Source: Acanthococcus lagerstroemiae (Eukaryota; Arthropoda; Insecta; Hemiptera; Eriococcidae). From it: a DNA stretch of 64,000 bases. This document shows, piece by piece, positions 44,501 to 54,754 of this stretch; the stretch's first letter is position 1, and every line of letters begins with the position of its first letter. Below the pieces are notes generated by a model that saw nothing but the letters and a program-made list of their open reading frames with translations, had not been told where the DNA came from and did no database searches. The stretch is taken from positions 25,074,603 to 25,138,602 of the forward strand of contig CM063112.1 of NCBI GenBank assembly GCA_031841125.1, given 5' to 3'. The translations under genes and the position numbers were made by a program.

Positions 44501-47160
44501 TACATAACTTCAAGGACAAATCCTTTAGGAAAAACTTACAAATAAAAAAAAAAAATTTAACACATTTTTTGTTTACCAAAGGCAACTTTTTACCTGGGTC
44601 GCGTTAGAAATTCCGAAAAAAAAAATGTTGACGATCCACCGTGAAATTCATGATGGCGAATTCGATACTACACCAAACTTTCATCCAAATAAATAAAAAG
44701 AAAAAAAGAAAAGTCAACGAACTAACGATTTTTTGTTTTGCAGACTAACAGTTTAAAATGCAGACTAGATAAATGGTGGAATAATCCGAAAAATATCGAA
44801 TTTAAAGATTCATGGGGGGGGGGGGTTGTATATTCTATAACCATCTCGTTGCTCCACGCTCGAACATAAGGCTAATATCGTCATAACGAATTCAGTCGGT
44901 CAATTTCAATTAACTTTGGATAAAATGTTACACTCTCAACACAATCTCAGCAACTGACATAGTTGAAAGGCTTATGCCAGAAACATCAATCGGGAAGGGG
45001 ACGGTATGTTATGAACAACCTTCCAGAGTTGTATACGTGAGAACAAGTGCGCAAATCAAGTAAGAAAATGTTCAACAATCTCTCCCCCTTCACACAACGG
45101 TCTTTAACTAGGCCACTGGCTTCTGCAGTATACTTTCTCTGAAATGGAAGGCTGCGGAAAATTACAAATAGAAATTCAGAGATGTTATGAAAACTGGTTA
45201 CCACGTTTATTCAAGTTGTATTTTTGTTCAAACATGATCTCGACCTCACGTGAATAGAGGTATCAATAATGAAAGTAAAATTATGTGAGCCAATAATCCT
45301 GTGCACTTCTCAGCAAATTGTCACATCCAGCGTTAATTTTCCAGCCAGTTTAGAATACATTATCATTTGTTAATTACCTAAGTTGATTTTCAACTGTAGT
45401 GTGAGTTTGTCATTAGAGTTGGAATTTCTGGACCACGAATTCTTCACAGATTTCACACGCATTAGGCAATCTTAAGTAATCGAAAATTGGAATGATAACC
45501 ATTCAAGTTTGATTTTGGTCTCCTGTCGGATTTCAGTTCGAAATTTTGAAATATTTTTCTCGGATTCAAATCCCAATTTTCATAGATTTACAGAAAACAA
45601 GAATTCTGTCGATGAATTTGGATATACTGACCGCTGTGCATCGTCATTCCTTTCAAGGGCATTCGGTGCTCTCAGTAATCCACGTAAAGAAAATTTAAAT
45701 AGAATCTGAATTTTGTTGAGAGGCTGGCGAAGAATGTGAAATCATCTTCTGTCGCGTACCAGCAATCTCAAGAAACAGTTACAGTCGAGTAACTAGTCTG
45801 TAGTCTTAATATATCCTCGATGAAGTCGATCATCACGAAAAACTCAATTCTCTCGCCTGCTTCGTGCCGTAGTTTGGAATTAATTAACGACCGTCTACGA
45901 CCCTCAGGTATATTTATTTGCCTCGACCTCAGCTCTTCTTTCACGGTTTACTTAACTGATTATATCTAGGGAATACATTCCGCGTGTTTAATTTTTCGGT
46001 TAATACATACAAAAGGTACTTTGGCTTTGCTTTCCGACTATACACGTATAGTATAGGGGAGTAAATGTACTCAGAATCCCTTTCCACTCGCTCATTTGTT
46101 TACCAACTTTACGCTGTGCACTATATACAGTCACCACGCCGCGCCGGATTTACTGACTTACAAAAAGCTTTGTTTACATCATTCCATACGTACAGCTGAT
46201 GAGAGCACAGAGAAAATAGGTGAGTGTAGATTATCGTGGGTGGGCATAGTATCGATTAGGCCAAAGAAACAGCGAACAGGTCGGTCTGTTCCTTTATTTT
46301 GCATCCAAACTTATTGGCAGGGTAGCACAGGATAGCATGGCTCCAGAAGATTTGAATTTTAAGATAATTCTACATGATACGTAGTCTAGTATGGTCACGC
46401 TGCGACGTAGGTGGACCCTGACTCGAGGTGACGAATACTATTTAGGCGGTAAGTCAGAAGAAGAAAAGACACCGCTGAGTATTTAGGTCCCAAATTACCT
46501 CCTGTACCACTAACCTAAATTAAGAGAGAATCTGAACGAATCCAAGATTGCCTGTCCCTGATCCAGCATGCCACCAGACCAACGGTGGGGGTCTGCGCTC
46601 ACCCTCCACACCGTGCAGACCCTTCAGAGTTGAGTCATCCTGACAATCCCACTTCATGCAGACTGTTACCAGGTCTTCCATACAATAATAGTGTGGCGAA
46701 TAATCCCGAATGTTCGAAATAAGCGAAGAAAGATCGACAAGTTTCGAGCAGCAGAATAGAAGTTCGATAACAAATGCGATAAGGAGTTTTGCCGATAACA
46801 CCGGGGTACATAAAGGCCGCTGGCCATCACCGTATAGTCTAGTTTTTATATGCGATAAACTGTGCGTTTTCAAAGCAATCTAGCTACTGTTTTCGTGCGT
46901 TTGTATTAGTGTGAAATTAAAAGTTCTTAGTACGTGTTTTCGTGCGTTTTTTTGGTGCCAATTTCGTTACAATAGTTAAAACGTGACAAAAAAAAAATCC
47001 AAAAAGTGACTTCATTGCAACATTTTCTCTCCTTCACTCCTTGTTTTAGGTTGGGTAGTTCAATCACAAAAAATCAAGTCAATTTTAAAGGCCAAGTCAA
47101 TGCAGCTAATAAACAGAATTTCGAAATTCAGACTTAAGTTTATCATAGCAATTAAAGGAA
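44501..47160. other. long interval without recognised genes
   Basis: AT-rich with a G10 run near 44814, poly-A patches, and a CpG-richer stretch near 45780-46300. The frames present are short and unrecognised (for example 46520-46873 minus). No transposon ends were found. Confidence 0.35.
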
Positions 47161-47164
47161 ATCA

Positions 47165-47365
47165 ATTACGTATCGAGGAATCAAACCCGTGTCTACTGAA
47201 ACATTTGACTGAAATGTAGCGATTGTCTCTAATCACTCGGCCACAAAGCAAATTAGGAAATAGCAACTTAGGAACGCATTTATATATTCACGACATAGTA
47301 CAGCTGTTACTGTTTGTTGTTGACTGTCGTTACATTCTTGCTGGCCACTACCTGTGTATGCAAAA
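47165..47365 (-). repeat. tRNA-like repeat unit, minus copy
   Basis: In inverse: ACAGTAACAGCTGTACTATG, TCGTGAATAT, AAGTTGCTAT, then a tRNA-like part with TGGCCGAGTGATTAGAGACA (about 47243 to 47224) and a B-box-like GGTTTGATTCC (about 47187-47177). It pairs with the plus copy at 47908-48105 at roughly 80 per cent by eye. Confidence 0.7.
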
Positions 47366-47530
47366 TGAATTTTTGAATTTATCTGTGTTTTATTTTGTAT
47401 TTGACATAGCACAGTTTGCTGGCCACTAATCTCTGTCTGCATGTAATACGTACAGTGTACACGCGTGAAGATTCATTTTATTTTGTATTCATGACAGTAT
47501 CATACCAATAGTATCATTCATTCTAGATAT

Positions 47531-47757
47531 AGACTATGTCAGCGAAAAACAATGCCGCTTCTGATCATTAAGTATAAAATAGTGTATTACACACCAAGAG
47601 TCAAAAGTGAATGTTTACATGGTGAGGGAAAATTTACAAACGAGCATAGCAAGTGAGCAATGCCCAATTCATACAAACTCACTTTCGGCTCTTGTTGTGG
47701 AAGATATTTTTTATTTTACTTGATCAGAAGCGGCAATGTTTTCTGCTGACATGGTCT
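47531..47757. mobile_element. palindromic MITE, 227 bp
   Basis: The left arm AGACTATGTCAGCG...TGCCGCTTCTGATCA and the right arm TGATCAGAAGCGGCA...GCTGACATGGTCT are inverse. A second inner pair is CACCAAGAGTCAAAAGTGA (47591) and TCACTTTCGGCTCTTG (47688). The inner pair is shared with the repeats at 48.2-48.8, 50.1-50.6, 53.1-53.6 and 61.0 kb. It sits between the inverted tRNA-like units. Confidence 0.75.
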
Positions 47758-47907
47758 GTATTCTTTTTTTCATCTATTTAGTTATTTAAATTATAGACAG
47801 GTGATTTTTGTGTGCGTAATTAATTCAAAAATTTAATTTGCTCAGTTAATTACTATAAAGTACAGTATCACACTCTTATCTTCAGTTTGTTTACACGCAC
47901 AAACAGC

Positions 47908-48105
47908 ATACACAGTGGTCAGCAAAAATATAACAACAGTAGTTAACAACAAACAGTAACAGCTGTACTATGTCGTGAATATTTAAATACGTTCTTAAGT
48001 TGCTATGTTGTAATTTGCTCGATGGCCGAATGGTTAGAGACGATCGCTGCATTTTTAGTCAACTGTTTCAATGGGCGCAGGTTCGATTCTCCGATACAAA
48101 ATTAC
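47908..48105 (+). repeat. tRNA-like repeat unit, plus copy
   Basis: ACAGTAACAGCTGTACTATG, TCGTGAATAT, AAGTTGCTATG, then the A-box-like TGGCCGAATGGTTAGAG (48023) and B box GGTTCGATTCT (48080-48090), spaced as in a tRNA with a long variable arm. It is followed by body sequence leading into the palindromic repeat. It could be a SINE head or a tRNA pseudogene. Confidence 0.7.
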
Positions 48106-48189
48106 TAGCCAGCAATTTTTTCATGTAAAAACGCCTTACATTGAGGGACGTTTACTTTATGTAAACATTGCCTTTCTGATCAAGTAGTA

Positions 48190-48819
48190 TAAAAAATATC
48201 TCACAAAATAAGAGCCAAAAGTGAGTTTACATGACTCGGGAATTGCTCATTGCCATGTAAACACTCACTTTTGACTCTTGGTGTGTAACATACTATTTTC
48301 AATACATCACCAGAACGACAATGTTTAACTACTTTAGTATTCTGCAAGTGGAAAGCAGCACTTTTCATTGACAAATCAGATACAAGCACAACCTCAATGT
48401 AAAGTAAACGTCCTTAATGTAAAAACATGAATCATACTTTTACTTGCAAGCACGTTTATCAACCGACACGACGGAGTGACAGCAAGAATACCAACGGATG
48501 CCGAGAATGGCCGACTAATGCCGAGGATGTTATTACAATGTTATCATGGCAAGTGTGGCTTCCTGATATTATTCGCTATTGGAACTGTAGGTTTCCTTTT
48601 AGTTGGGAAAATGCAAAATACTGAATTTTGCAGCGTTGTTTTTTTGACGAGACAAAGCGGTAAATGTTTTCCCTTTCTGATCACGTATTGTAAAAAATAT
48701 CTGAAAAAACAAGAGCCAACAATGAATTTACATGACTCAGGAATTGCCCATTGCTACGCTCATTCGCAAACTTTCCCTCGCATGTAAACACTCACTTTGA
48801 CTCTTGGTGTGTAATATAA
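48190..48819. repeat. palindromic AT-rich repeat (GACTCTTGGTGT family), copies 1a and 1b
   Basis: 48205-48282 is a short hairpin: AAGAGCCAAAAGTGAGTTTACATG against CATGTAAACACTCACTTTTGACTCTT. 48307-48819 is a full unit: GGAAAGCAGCACTTTTCATT, CCTCAATGTAAAGTAAACGT, GGATGCCGAGAATGGCCGAC, CCTGATATTATTCGCTA, and again the hairpin ending GACTCTTGGTGTGTAA. The long unit is repeated at 50149 and 53113. Confidence 0.8.
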
Positions 48820-49035
48820 TTATTAATGGCTGGAAGCTGTTCGATAATTACATTACATGCCGATTCCAAAGTTAACCATCTTGACTCAACATTTTCTTTA
48901 ATCAATTTTTCTTGAATACCTTCAAAATCTTGGGACATTTTTGGGAAGTCATAGATAAAAGTGTTCAACATTATAATTACATCTGATACGTCCATGATAC
49001 CCATTTGGTGCAGAGTTTCTTTTTAATTTTTTTCT
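48820..49035 (-). pseudogene. hAT-type transposase relic (RWLTL...LPAI motif)
   Basis: The minus strand reads MGIMDVSDVIIMLNTFIYDF, then NVESRWLTLESACNVIIEQL and PAINNYI before running into the palindromic repeat. (S/T)RWL-L---C--V-EQ-PAL--YF is a conserved phrase in hAT-derived transposases. Only about 60 residues remain. Confidence 0.6.
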
Positions 49036-50148
49036 CTTTAATTTTTCTTATTTCGATAGCGATTTTGGTAGAAAAGTGACTTTAGTGACCTTTTTAGGTA
49101 GAAAGTAACTTTTAGTGACTTGTGGTGAAAAAAGTGACCAAGAACTACATAGTGACTAAAGTGGCCAGTCTGCCCATGGTGACACTTGGTATCCCCTCCT
49201 CAGCGTACATCTGTGAGAGCTTTAATATCGGGAGATCAGAAGAGGAACCACATCGTCACCTGAGCCTGGCTTCCCCAAACTCTGTATAGTACTCCCCCTC
49301 AGCACCACCTTCCGAGTATTGTCGGGTCCACAAAACAGTAGTGTCGATCGATCACTGACCTAACATATCATTAAGTAGTAACTAAAAAACTCTACATAAC
49401 TTATCAAAGGTGAATACTCAATAAGTGACCCACATAAGAGGCGAACACACTTACCCAAAGTTCTGCAAATGAAATGCACAAAATCGCGATACAAGAATAC
49501 ATATACACCACTAAAGAACACGAATGCGCGAAGCCACACAAAAATCACACTGACCATACGGTTCTATAGCCTCCGTAATACTGGCGCAAACGACGGTAGT
49601 GCCTATGTGTGAGTGAGCTTTGCCTGCCGCTACATCATCCCTATTGTTAGATACTGACGAGTCACTCACACAAACTCACTCGCATACTTCACACCAGCAC
49701 TGGTTGTGTTATCTGTGTGTTACCCACGCTTGAATACGCGACTATACAACGAGCTCTTTACATACAGTTTGGATCCATCCGACTAGTTAGTCGGTTCATG
49801 ACTTAGCCTCTGGCAGGTCGAACGTGATCTCTCGTCAAACATCTGGCACTAACCTCATTATCTCAAATGCTGATTCATATGCGTTGACACTTCTGACAAG
49901 AGTTGCATACACATTTTTCAACAATTGTTCATACCCTCGAGGGAAGAATACCATTCCTTTGGCAGGATAAGTTTGTAGCTTTGCGGTACATCGGCCATTG
50001 CGAAGGGGTACCTAGAATACAGATATTACCAAAAATAGGTTCTTACAAAAACAGTAAAGATACTGGGTTTGCTGAAATTCTCAGATTCTCACCATTCACA
50101 TTCTCTCATTATGTTGGATATAACCTTGCACTCTATTCCCCGCATCCT
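49036..50148. other. unassigned interval
   Basis: 49045-49160 has a repeated AGTGACTTTAGTGACC / TAACTTTTAGTGACTT phrase. The rest contains only short frames with no recognised domains. Confidence 0.35.
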
Positions 50149-50617
50149 TATTTATAATAATACGTCTACGCCAGCTGGCTTTCTGTTCGTTGCTATATTA
50201 ATTATTTTTTTACAATACATGATCAGAAAGATGAAGTTTATATTAGTATTTTCCAAGTGGAAAGCAGCACTTTTCATTGACGAATCAGATACCAGCATAA
50301 CCTCAATGTACAGTAAACGTGCCTTAATGTAAAAACATGAGTCACGTTTTTACATGCAGGCACGTTTACCATCCGAGAATGCCGACGGATACCGAGAATG
50401 GCCGACTAATGCCGAGGGTGTTATTACAACGGCAATTGTTGCTTCCTGATATTATTCGCTAGCGGTTAATGATTTCACTTTCTGATCATGTATTGCAAAG
50501 AATATTTTACAAAACAAGAGCCAAAAGTGAGTTTACATGACTCGGGAATGGCTTACTTGCTACGCTTGTTCGCAAACATTCCCTCACATGTAAACACTCA
50601 CTTTTGACTCTTGGTGT
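50149..50617. repeat. palindromic repeat plus Jockey endonuclease remnant, copy 2
   Basis: Starts TTATTTATAATAATACG-CTACGCC, which on the minus strand is a Jockey endonuclease phrase (GIIINK type). It then continues with the same repeat as 48307-48819 and ends CACTTTTGACTCTTGGTG, where the poly(A) of Jockey 2 begins. Nearly identical to 53113-53586. Confidence 0.82.
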
Positions 50618-53150
50618 TTTTTTTGTTTTTGTTTTTGTTCTAGTACAATCTTAAAATTAAAAATATTTTAAATTACTAATTATGGTGATTAGGATTAGGT
50701 TTACATACTAGCGCCGGCTTCATCAAGCTGCGTTTGTTGGTTCTTGATAATGGAATTGCATGCTAAACTATTCGCCGGATTTTGCTCTATGCAGTCTTCT
50801 AACTTCAGCATTCAGCAACAGCTCGAGCGCCTCTGGATTCGGATGATTGCGCACAGTGGCGGATCCAGGATTACACTTGGGAGGGGGGGGGGGAGGGCTA
50901 AATGTTGGAGAAAAAAAGAGCAAACAAAATTTTAAGCATGAATGCATGATTGTTGATAAGTGATAATGTTGATTCATTGATAACGCGATATGTATTCACG
51001 AACTGTGCTGTATGAGCGCTACTGTCATTAAAAACATCGGTGGCTAAAATAAGTGGAAAAGCGAGTGAATTTTTTTTTTTTTTTTTTGGGGGGGGGGGGG
51101 GCTATAGCCCCTTTAGCTCCCCCCCCCTTGGATCCGCCACTGATTGCGCAGCCTTTTCCCGGTCACTGGCGTACGTTTTTATTGTTTGGTTAACATCGGG
51201 GATTTGAAGATCTTGGTGCAGGTGTACCATTCGAGTGTATGGACAAGCGTTGGTCATTGCTTTCAGGAATTTATTCGAATGCATAAGTGACGTGCACCAT
51301 CTTCTGCGAATTGATAATTATTCTCCAGTTCTTTGCCCATCGATTCATCGTGTTAACTGCTAGCTGGAGATGAGCTGTTGCGTTTTCCTGCGATTTGCAG
51401 GCGGAAAGGATAGCAGCGTTATCTGCAAAAGTTGCCACAGTAGTTTCAGCCGGGGATGGTAGGCCAGCAGTGAATAGTAAATAGAGTGTAGGTCCCAGGA
51501 AGCTCCTTTATGGAACTTCTGCCAGGATTGGATAGGTTGTTGATTGGTCATTCTCCTCCATCATGTAGAATGTTCGGCTTTCGAGGTATGATTCCAGAGT
51601 CGGCAGACGTTAGCAGGTAGTACCATGCTGATCTGATTTTGTGTATTAGTCGAGCATGCCACACTCTGTCAAATGCCTGCGAAATATCGATAAATATCGT
51701 AAAGCAATACTTTTTTTCTTCAAACGCTCTCTCGATCACGGTTGTGACCCGCTGGACTTGGTCTACTGTAGCATGCGCTTCTCGGAATCCGAATTGATGA
51801 TTGGGGAGAACAATCAGTGGTTTTATGCGCTTCAGGACGAGTTTCTCAAACAGTTTCAATAGAGTAATGAGCAGTGAAATTGGCCAGCCGCCTCCTTTGG
51901 TTTTCCTAGCTTAGGGATCATTACTATTTTTGCGGTTTTGAAGCTTATCGGAAAATGTTCTAGTTGTAAACCTGCATTGACTATGTAAGTTATCATCACG
52001 ATACCTTTCCTCGACAGCTCTTTCAAGAGCGTGACTAGTATTTCGTCATGACCCACCGCCTTCTTCGGGTCGAGCTTATCGATTTCCTTCGCCACTCCCA
52101 GCAGTGTGACCAGCTTGAGGTCCTGTTCGTTTTGGTAGCTTCTTGTTGGCAGAATTCGCGAGTTAATATCATGGGGCTGAAAGATGGTTGATAAGTGGTG
52201 GGCAAATACCTCAGATTTTTCTTTGTAATTTTTTGTCCATATTCCATTATATTTCAGAAGGTGGTATTTGGGCTGTCGGTCTTTTGAGACTTTTGGTGGC
52301 TCTGCACAGGGAATAGTCTCTTTCAGGACTGACGTTCATAAGGTAGTTAGCCAGCCCTTCTTCCTAGTAGTTTTTGATGAGGTGGTTCAGTTGGTTGCTA
52401 ACTCTGTTGAACACTGTTTTGTCGGCAAGATGCCTGGTTCTGTACCACAAATGTCTGGTTCGCCGACGTTCGCGGACAAGCTCACGTATGGCCCGCGGAT
52501 AAGAGATCCCACAGCTTGGTCGTACTTCCAATTTCGGGGTTGCAATTCGAGCAACTTGACGCATTGTTTCGATAAATAGCCCAGCCTGTTTGTCAGGCTC
52601 GATTGTCGTTTTCAGACTCACCTTGAGGTCAAATCAGGAGTCCAGCTCGGTCCTAAAACGATCCCAGTCCATTTTTTCATTGGTTCTTCTTCTTAGGAAT
52701 TGCCGTATCGCTTCATGTAATGATGATTGGCACATGGTTGGTGGTCAAGTCCTCGACATTTTTGGCCTTGAGGTAGCTTCCCGCTATTCCTTTGCAGATG
52801 ATAAAATCTATCAGGTCTGGAATTTTGTTCACATTGGATGGCTAGTACATTGGTCTGCCAGTTGAGACAACGCTACATGCATGGGTGTTGATTGCCTCGA
52901 AGAGCTCTCTGCCCTTGGTTAAAGTTAGCCGTGATCCGCAAGTCAGGTGCTTGGCGGTGAAATCGCCGCCGCACACGAATCGCGCACCTACAGATTTCTT
53001 CGAATTGGCCTCTTTGTATGCCGTGTTTAGGAGGGCAGTAAGCAGACGCTACCTTTAGCTCAGCTCCGCCGTATTTAACAGTGACAACTACAACTGTACC
53101 TTGAAAATGGTTTTATTTATAATAATACCTACGCCTGCTTGCCTTCTGTT
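50618..53150 (-). mobile_element. Jockey-clade retrotransposon 2, decayed and 5'-truncated
   Basis: The 3' end is an A-rich tail, seen as T8-GTTTTTGTTTTTG (50618-50637). Protein blocks from high to low coordinates: RRQAGVGIIINKTIFKVQL (about 53150-53090), KYGGAELKVASAYCPP (53080-53020), GGDFTAKHLTCGSRLT (52960-52910), the linker (52621-52364), DKLDPKKAVGHDEI (52080), FGFREAHATVDQ (51790), IFIDISQAFDRVWHARL (51700), then shifted frames to the C-terminus NPEALELLLNAEVRRLHR (50840-50780). Many stops and frameshifts are present. A hAT MITE interrupts the C-terminus at 50854-51142. Confidence 0.85.
50854..51142. mobile_element. hAT-type MITE, 289 bp, CAGTGGCGGATCC ends
   Basis: Ends CAGTGGCGGATCCAGG and its inverse TTGGATCCGCCACTG, flanked by the 8-bp duplication ATTGCGCA (50846-50853 and 51143-51150). 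G-rich and C-rich tracts follow the ends. It cuts the C-terminal coding region of Jockey 2 (EKAAQ on one side, IRI and NHPNPE on the other, in neighbouring frames). No coding capacity. Confidence 0.93.
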
Positions 53151-53586
53151 CGTTACTGTACTAATTATTTTTTACAATACACGATCAGAAAGACGATGTT
53201 TACTTTAGTATTTTCCAAGTGGAAAGCAGCACTTTTCACTGACAAATCAGATACCAGCATAACCTCAATGTAAAGTAAACGTGCCTCAATGTAAAAACAT
53301 GAGTTACGTTTTTACATGCGGGCACGTTTACCATCCTAGAATGCCGACGGATACCGAGAATGGCCGACTAATGCCGAGGGTGTTATTACAACGTTATCAT
53401 GGCAATTTTTGCTTCCTGATATTATTCACTAGCGGTTAATGTTTTCACTTTCTGATCATGTATTGCAAAAAATATTTTACAAAACAAGAGGCAAAGTGAG
53501 TATACATGACTCGGGAATTGCTCACTTGCTACGCTCGTTCGCAAATTTTCCCTCGCATGTAAACACACACTTTGACTCTTGGTGGG
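53113..53586. repeat. palindromic repeat plus Jockey endonuclease remnant, copy 3
   Basis: Same order as 50149-50617 (TTATTTATAATAATACC, AAGTGGAAAGCAGCACTTTT, CCTCAATGTAAAGTAAACGT, GATACCGAGAATGGCCGACT, CTTTCTGATCATGTATTGCA, TGACTCTTGGTG). It overlaps the first endonuclease codons of Jockey 2. Confidence 0.82.
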
Positions 53587-53589
53587 TAA

Positions 53590-53998
53590 TGTACTATTTT
53601 ATTCCCCTATCTAAAAATCATTTTCTTCTGGCCACCTCATTTCACTAATTCCTATTATATCTAATTTTAATCATTTCATCTCTCTAAGTTTTCTGAGTTT
53701 CCTTTCTCATTCATTGTCCTTACATTCCACGTTCCTGTTCTTAGTTCTGATACCTCGTAGTTTCTCACTACGTAGTCTCCGCCTGGACATCCGAATGGGA
53801 TCTTTTTACGCTCGGAATTATTATTTACTTTGACAATTGCTATCATAATTGTGGTGACGGAGACGCATCTCCAGGGATGAATACTGAAGTACTTTCCTCT
53901 TGCTTTGATCAGGGTTTTTCCGTCGAAGTTTTCCTTCTCCTATGTACCTTTAGTTTTTCTATAAGCCCTCTCACCACGCCAGGTAGCACACACAGAGG
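53590..53998 (-). pseudogene. RTE-clade retrotransposon, 5' UTR and endonuclease start
   Basis: The minus strand reads RTGTWNVRTMNEKG (about 53738-53697) and, shifted, EMIKIKLDIIG-like and NEVARRK/ISEMRWPEEN phrases (to about 53600). GTWNVRTM and ISE-RW are the opening of the APE endonuclease in RTE/CR1-like elements. The 250 bp upstream (53740-53998), starting near CACACACAGAGGGGGG, is probably its 5' UTR. It is truncated by the palindromic repeat. Confidence 0.7.
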
Positions 53999-54666
53999 GG
54001 GGGTCTATACATGTACTACTCAAAACTCGACAGTCTCGTAGCTGGGTCAGTATTAATGTGAAACGACGATAATATGGTTGGGGCAGTAGAATCGAAAATG
54101 GGAGCTAGGATGAAAAAGCTGAACAGGTCGGGTAACAGATCTGCGAGCCTTCGACGCGATAATTTATACGAATTCACCGCGGTATCGAAAAATAATTTAT
54201 TCACGACCAAGATTGATGGCGAGATTGAAACTACGATCGCGGGAAGACCAGTCCGGCGATGTGATGTATCCGCTGAGCTAATCCTGGCACGATGAATAAT
54301 CTAAACTCTAATCTAAGACGTACAAAGGATCGGTCTGCATTGAGCACCGGCAAGTGCCTAGTGCCGGCGTTTTCGAGGTGTCGGTCCACTGTGTGGCGCC
54401 GAGTTTCGCATTACAGACATCTTGGAAGACAACAAGCAGCCGGAAACGTCGATTACATACATCGATTTTCAAAGTCACCTGCTATCGTGCAAAATAGAAG
54501 TACACCATCGTCGCGCAGATAAGACGAAATTATCTTATTTACAAAGTGATTTTATTGAGGTCTTTGAGGCGGACCCGATTCTCTCGCAGACGGCCACTCG
54601 ATCTAGCGAGCGTGACGCGCAGACAAACGCTTTTTAAATTTTTCAAAACCGAACCTCGTTGCCGCC
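53999..54666. other. CpG-richer unique DNA upstream of a possible exon
   Basis: No transposon signatures. Three overlapping plus-strand frames of 64-76 codons (54074-54295, 54292-54522, 54422-54637) are unrecognised. Composition (many CG, GCG, TCG) differs from the surrounding repeats. It may be 5' untranslated or regulatory sequence of a host gene. Confidence 0.35.
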
Positions 54667-54754
54667 ATGAATGAAATATTCACGACGCTGGCGTACGTGC
54701 GACCGAGTACGAATATCGTCTTTTACGCCGGCATTATCCTGTCAATTACCATCG
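54667..54754 (+). CDS. possible host first coding exon (unknown gene)
   Basis: The ATG at 54667 lies in TTGCCGCCATGAATG, a strong eukaryotic start context. The frame reads MNEIFTTLAYVRPSTNIVFY, then the hydrophobic AGIILSITI, and reaches ATCG followed by GTAAGT at 54755, a consensus splice donor. A hydrophobic stretch at residues 17-29 would suit a signal anchor or first membrane segment. The frame continues past the donor into lysine-rich low-complexity, as expected for intron. I do not recognise the protein and no later exon was found in the window. Confidence 0.33.

Noticed and set aside
47223..47442. Open frames on both strands near 47.3 kb
   Set aside because: They overlap the inverted tRNA-like repeat and have no protein features.
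50149..53586. LTR retrotransposon (direct repeats flanking a coding interior)
   Set aside because: The interior is a minus-strand Jockey with its own poly(A). There is no integrase, protease, primer-binding site or polypurine tract, and the repeats contain part of the Jockey endonuclease.
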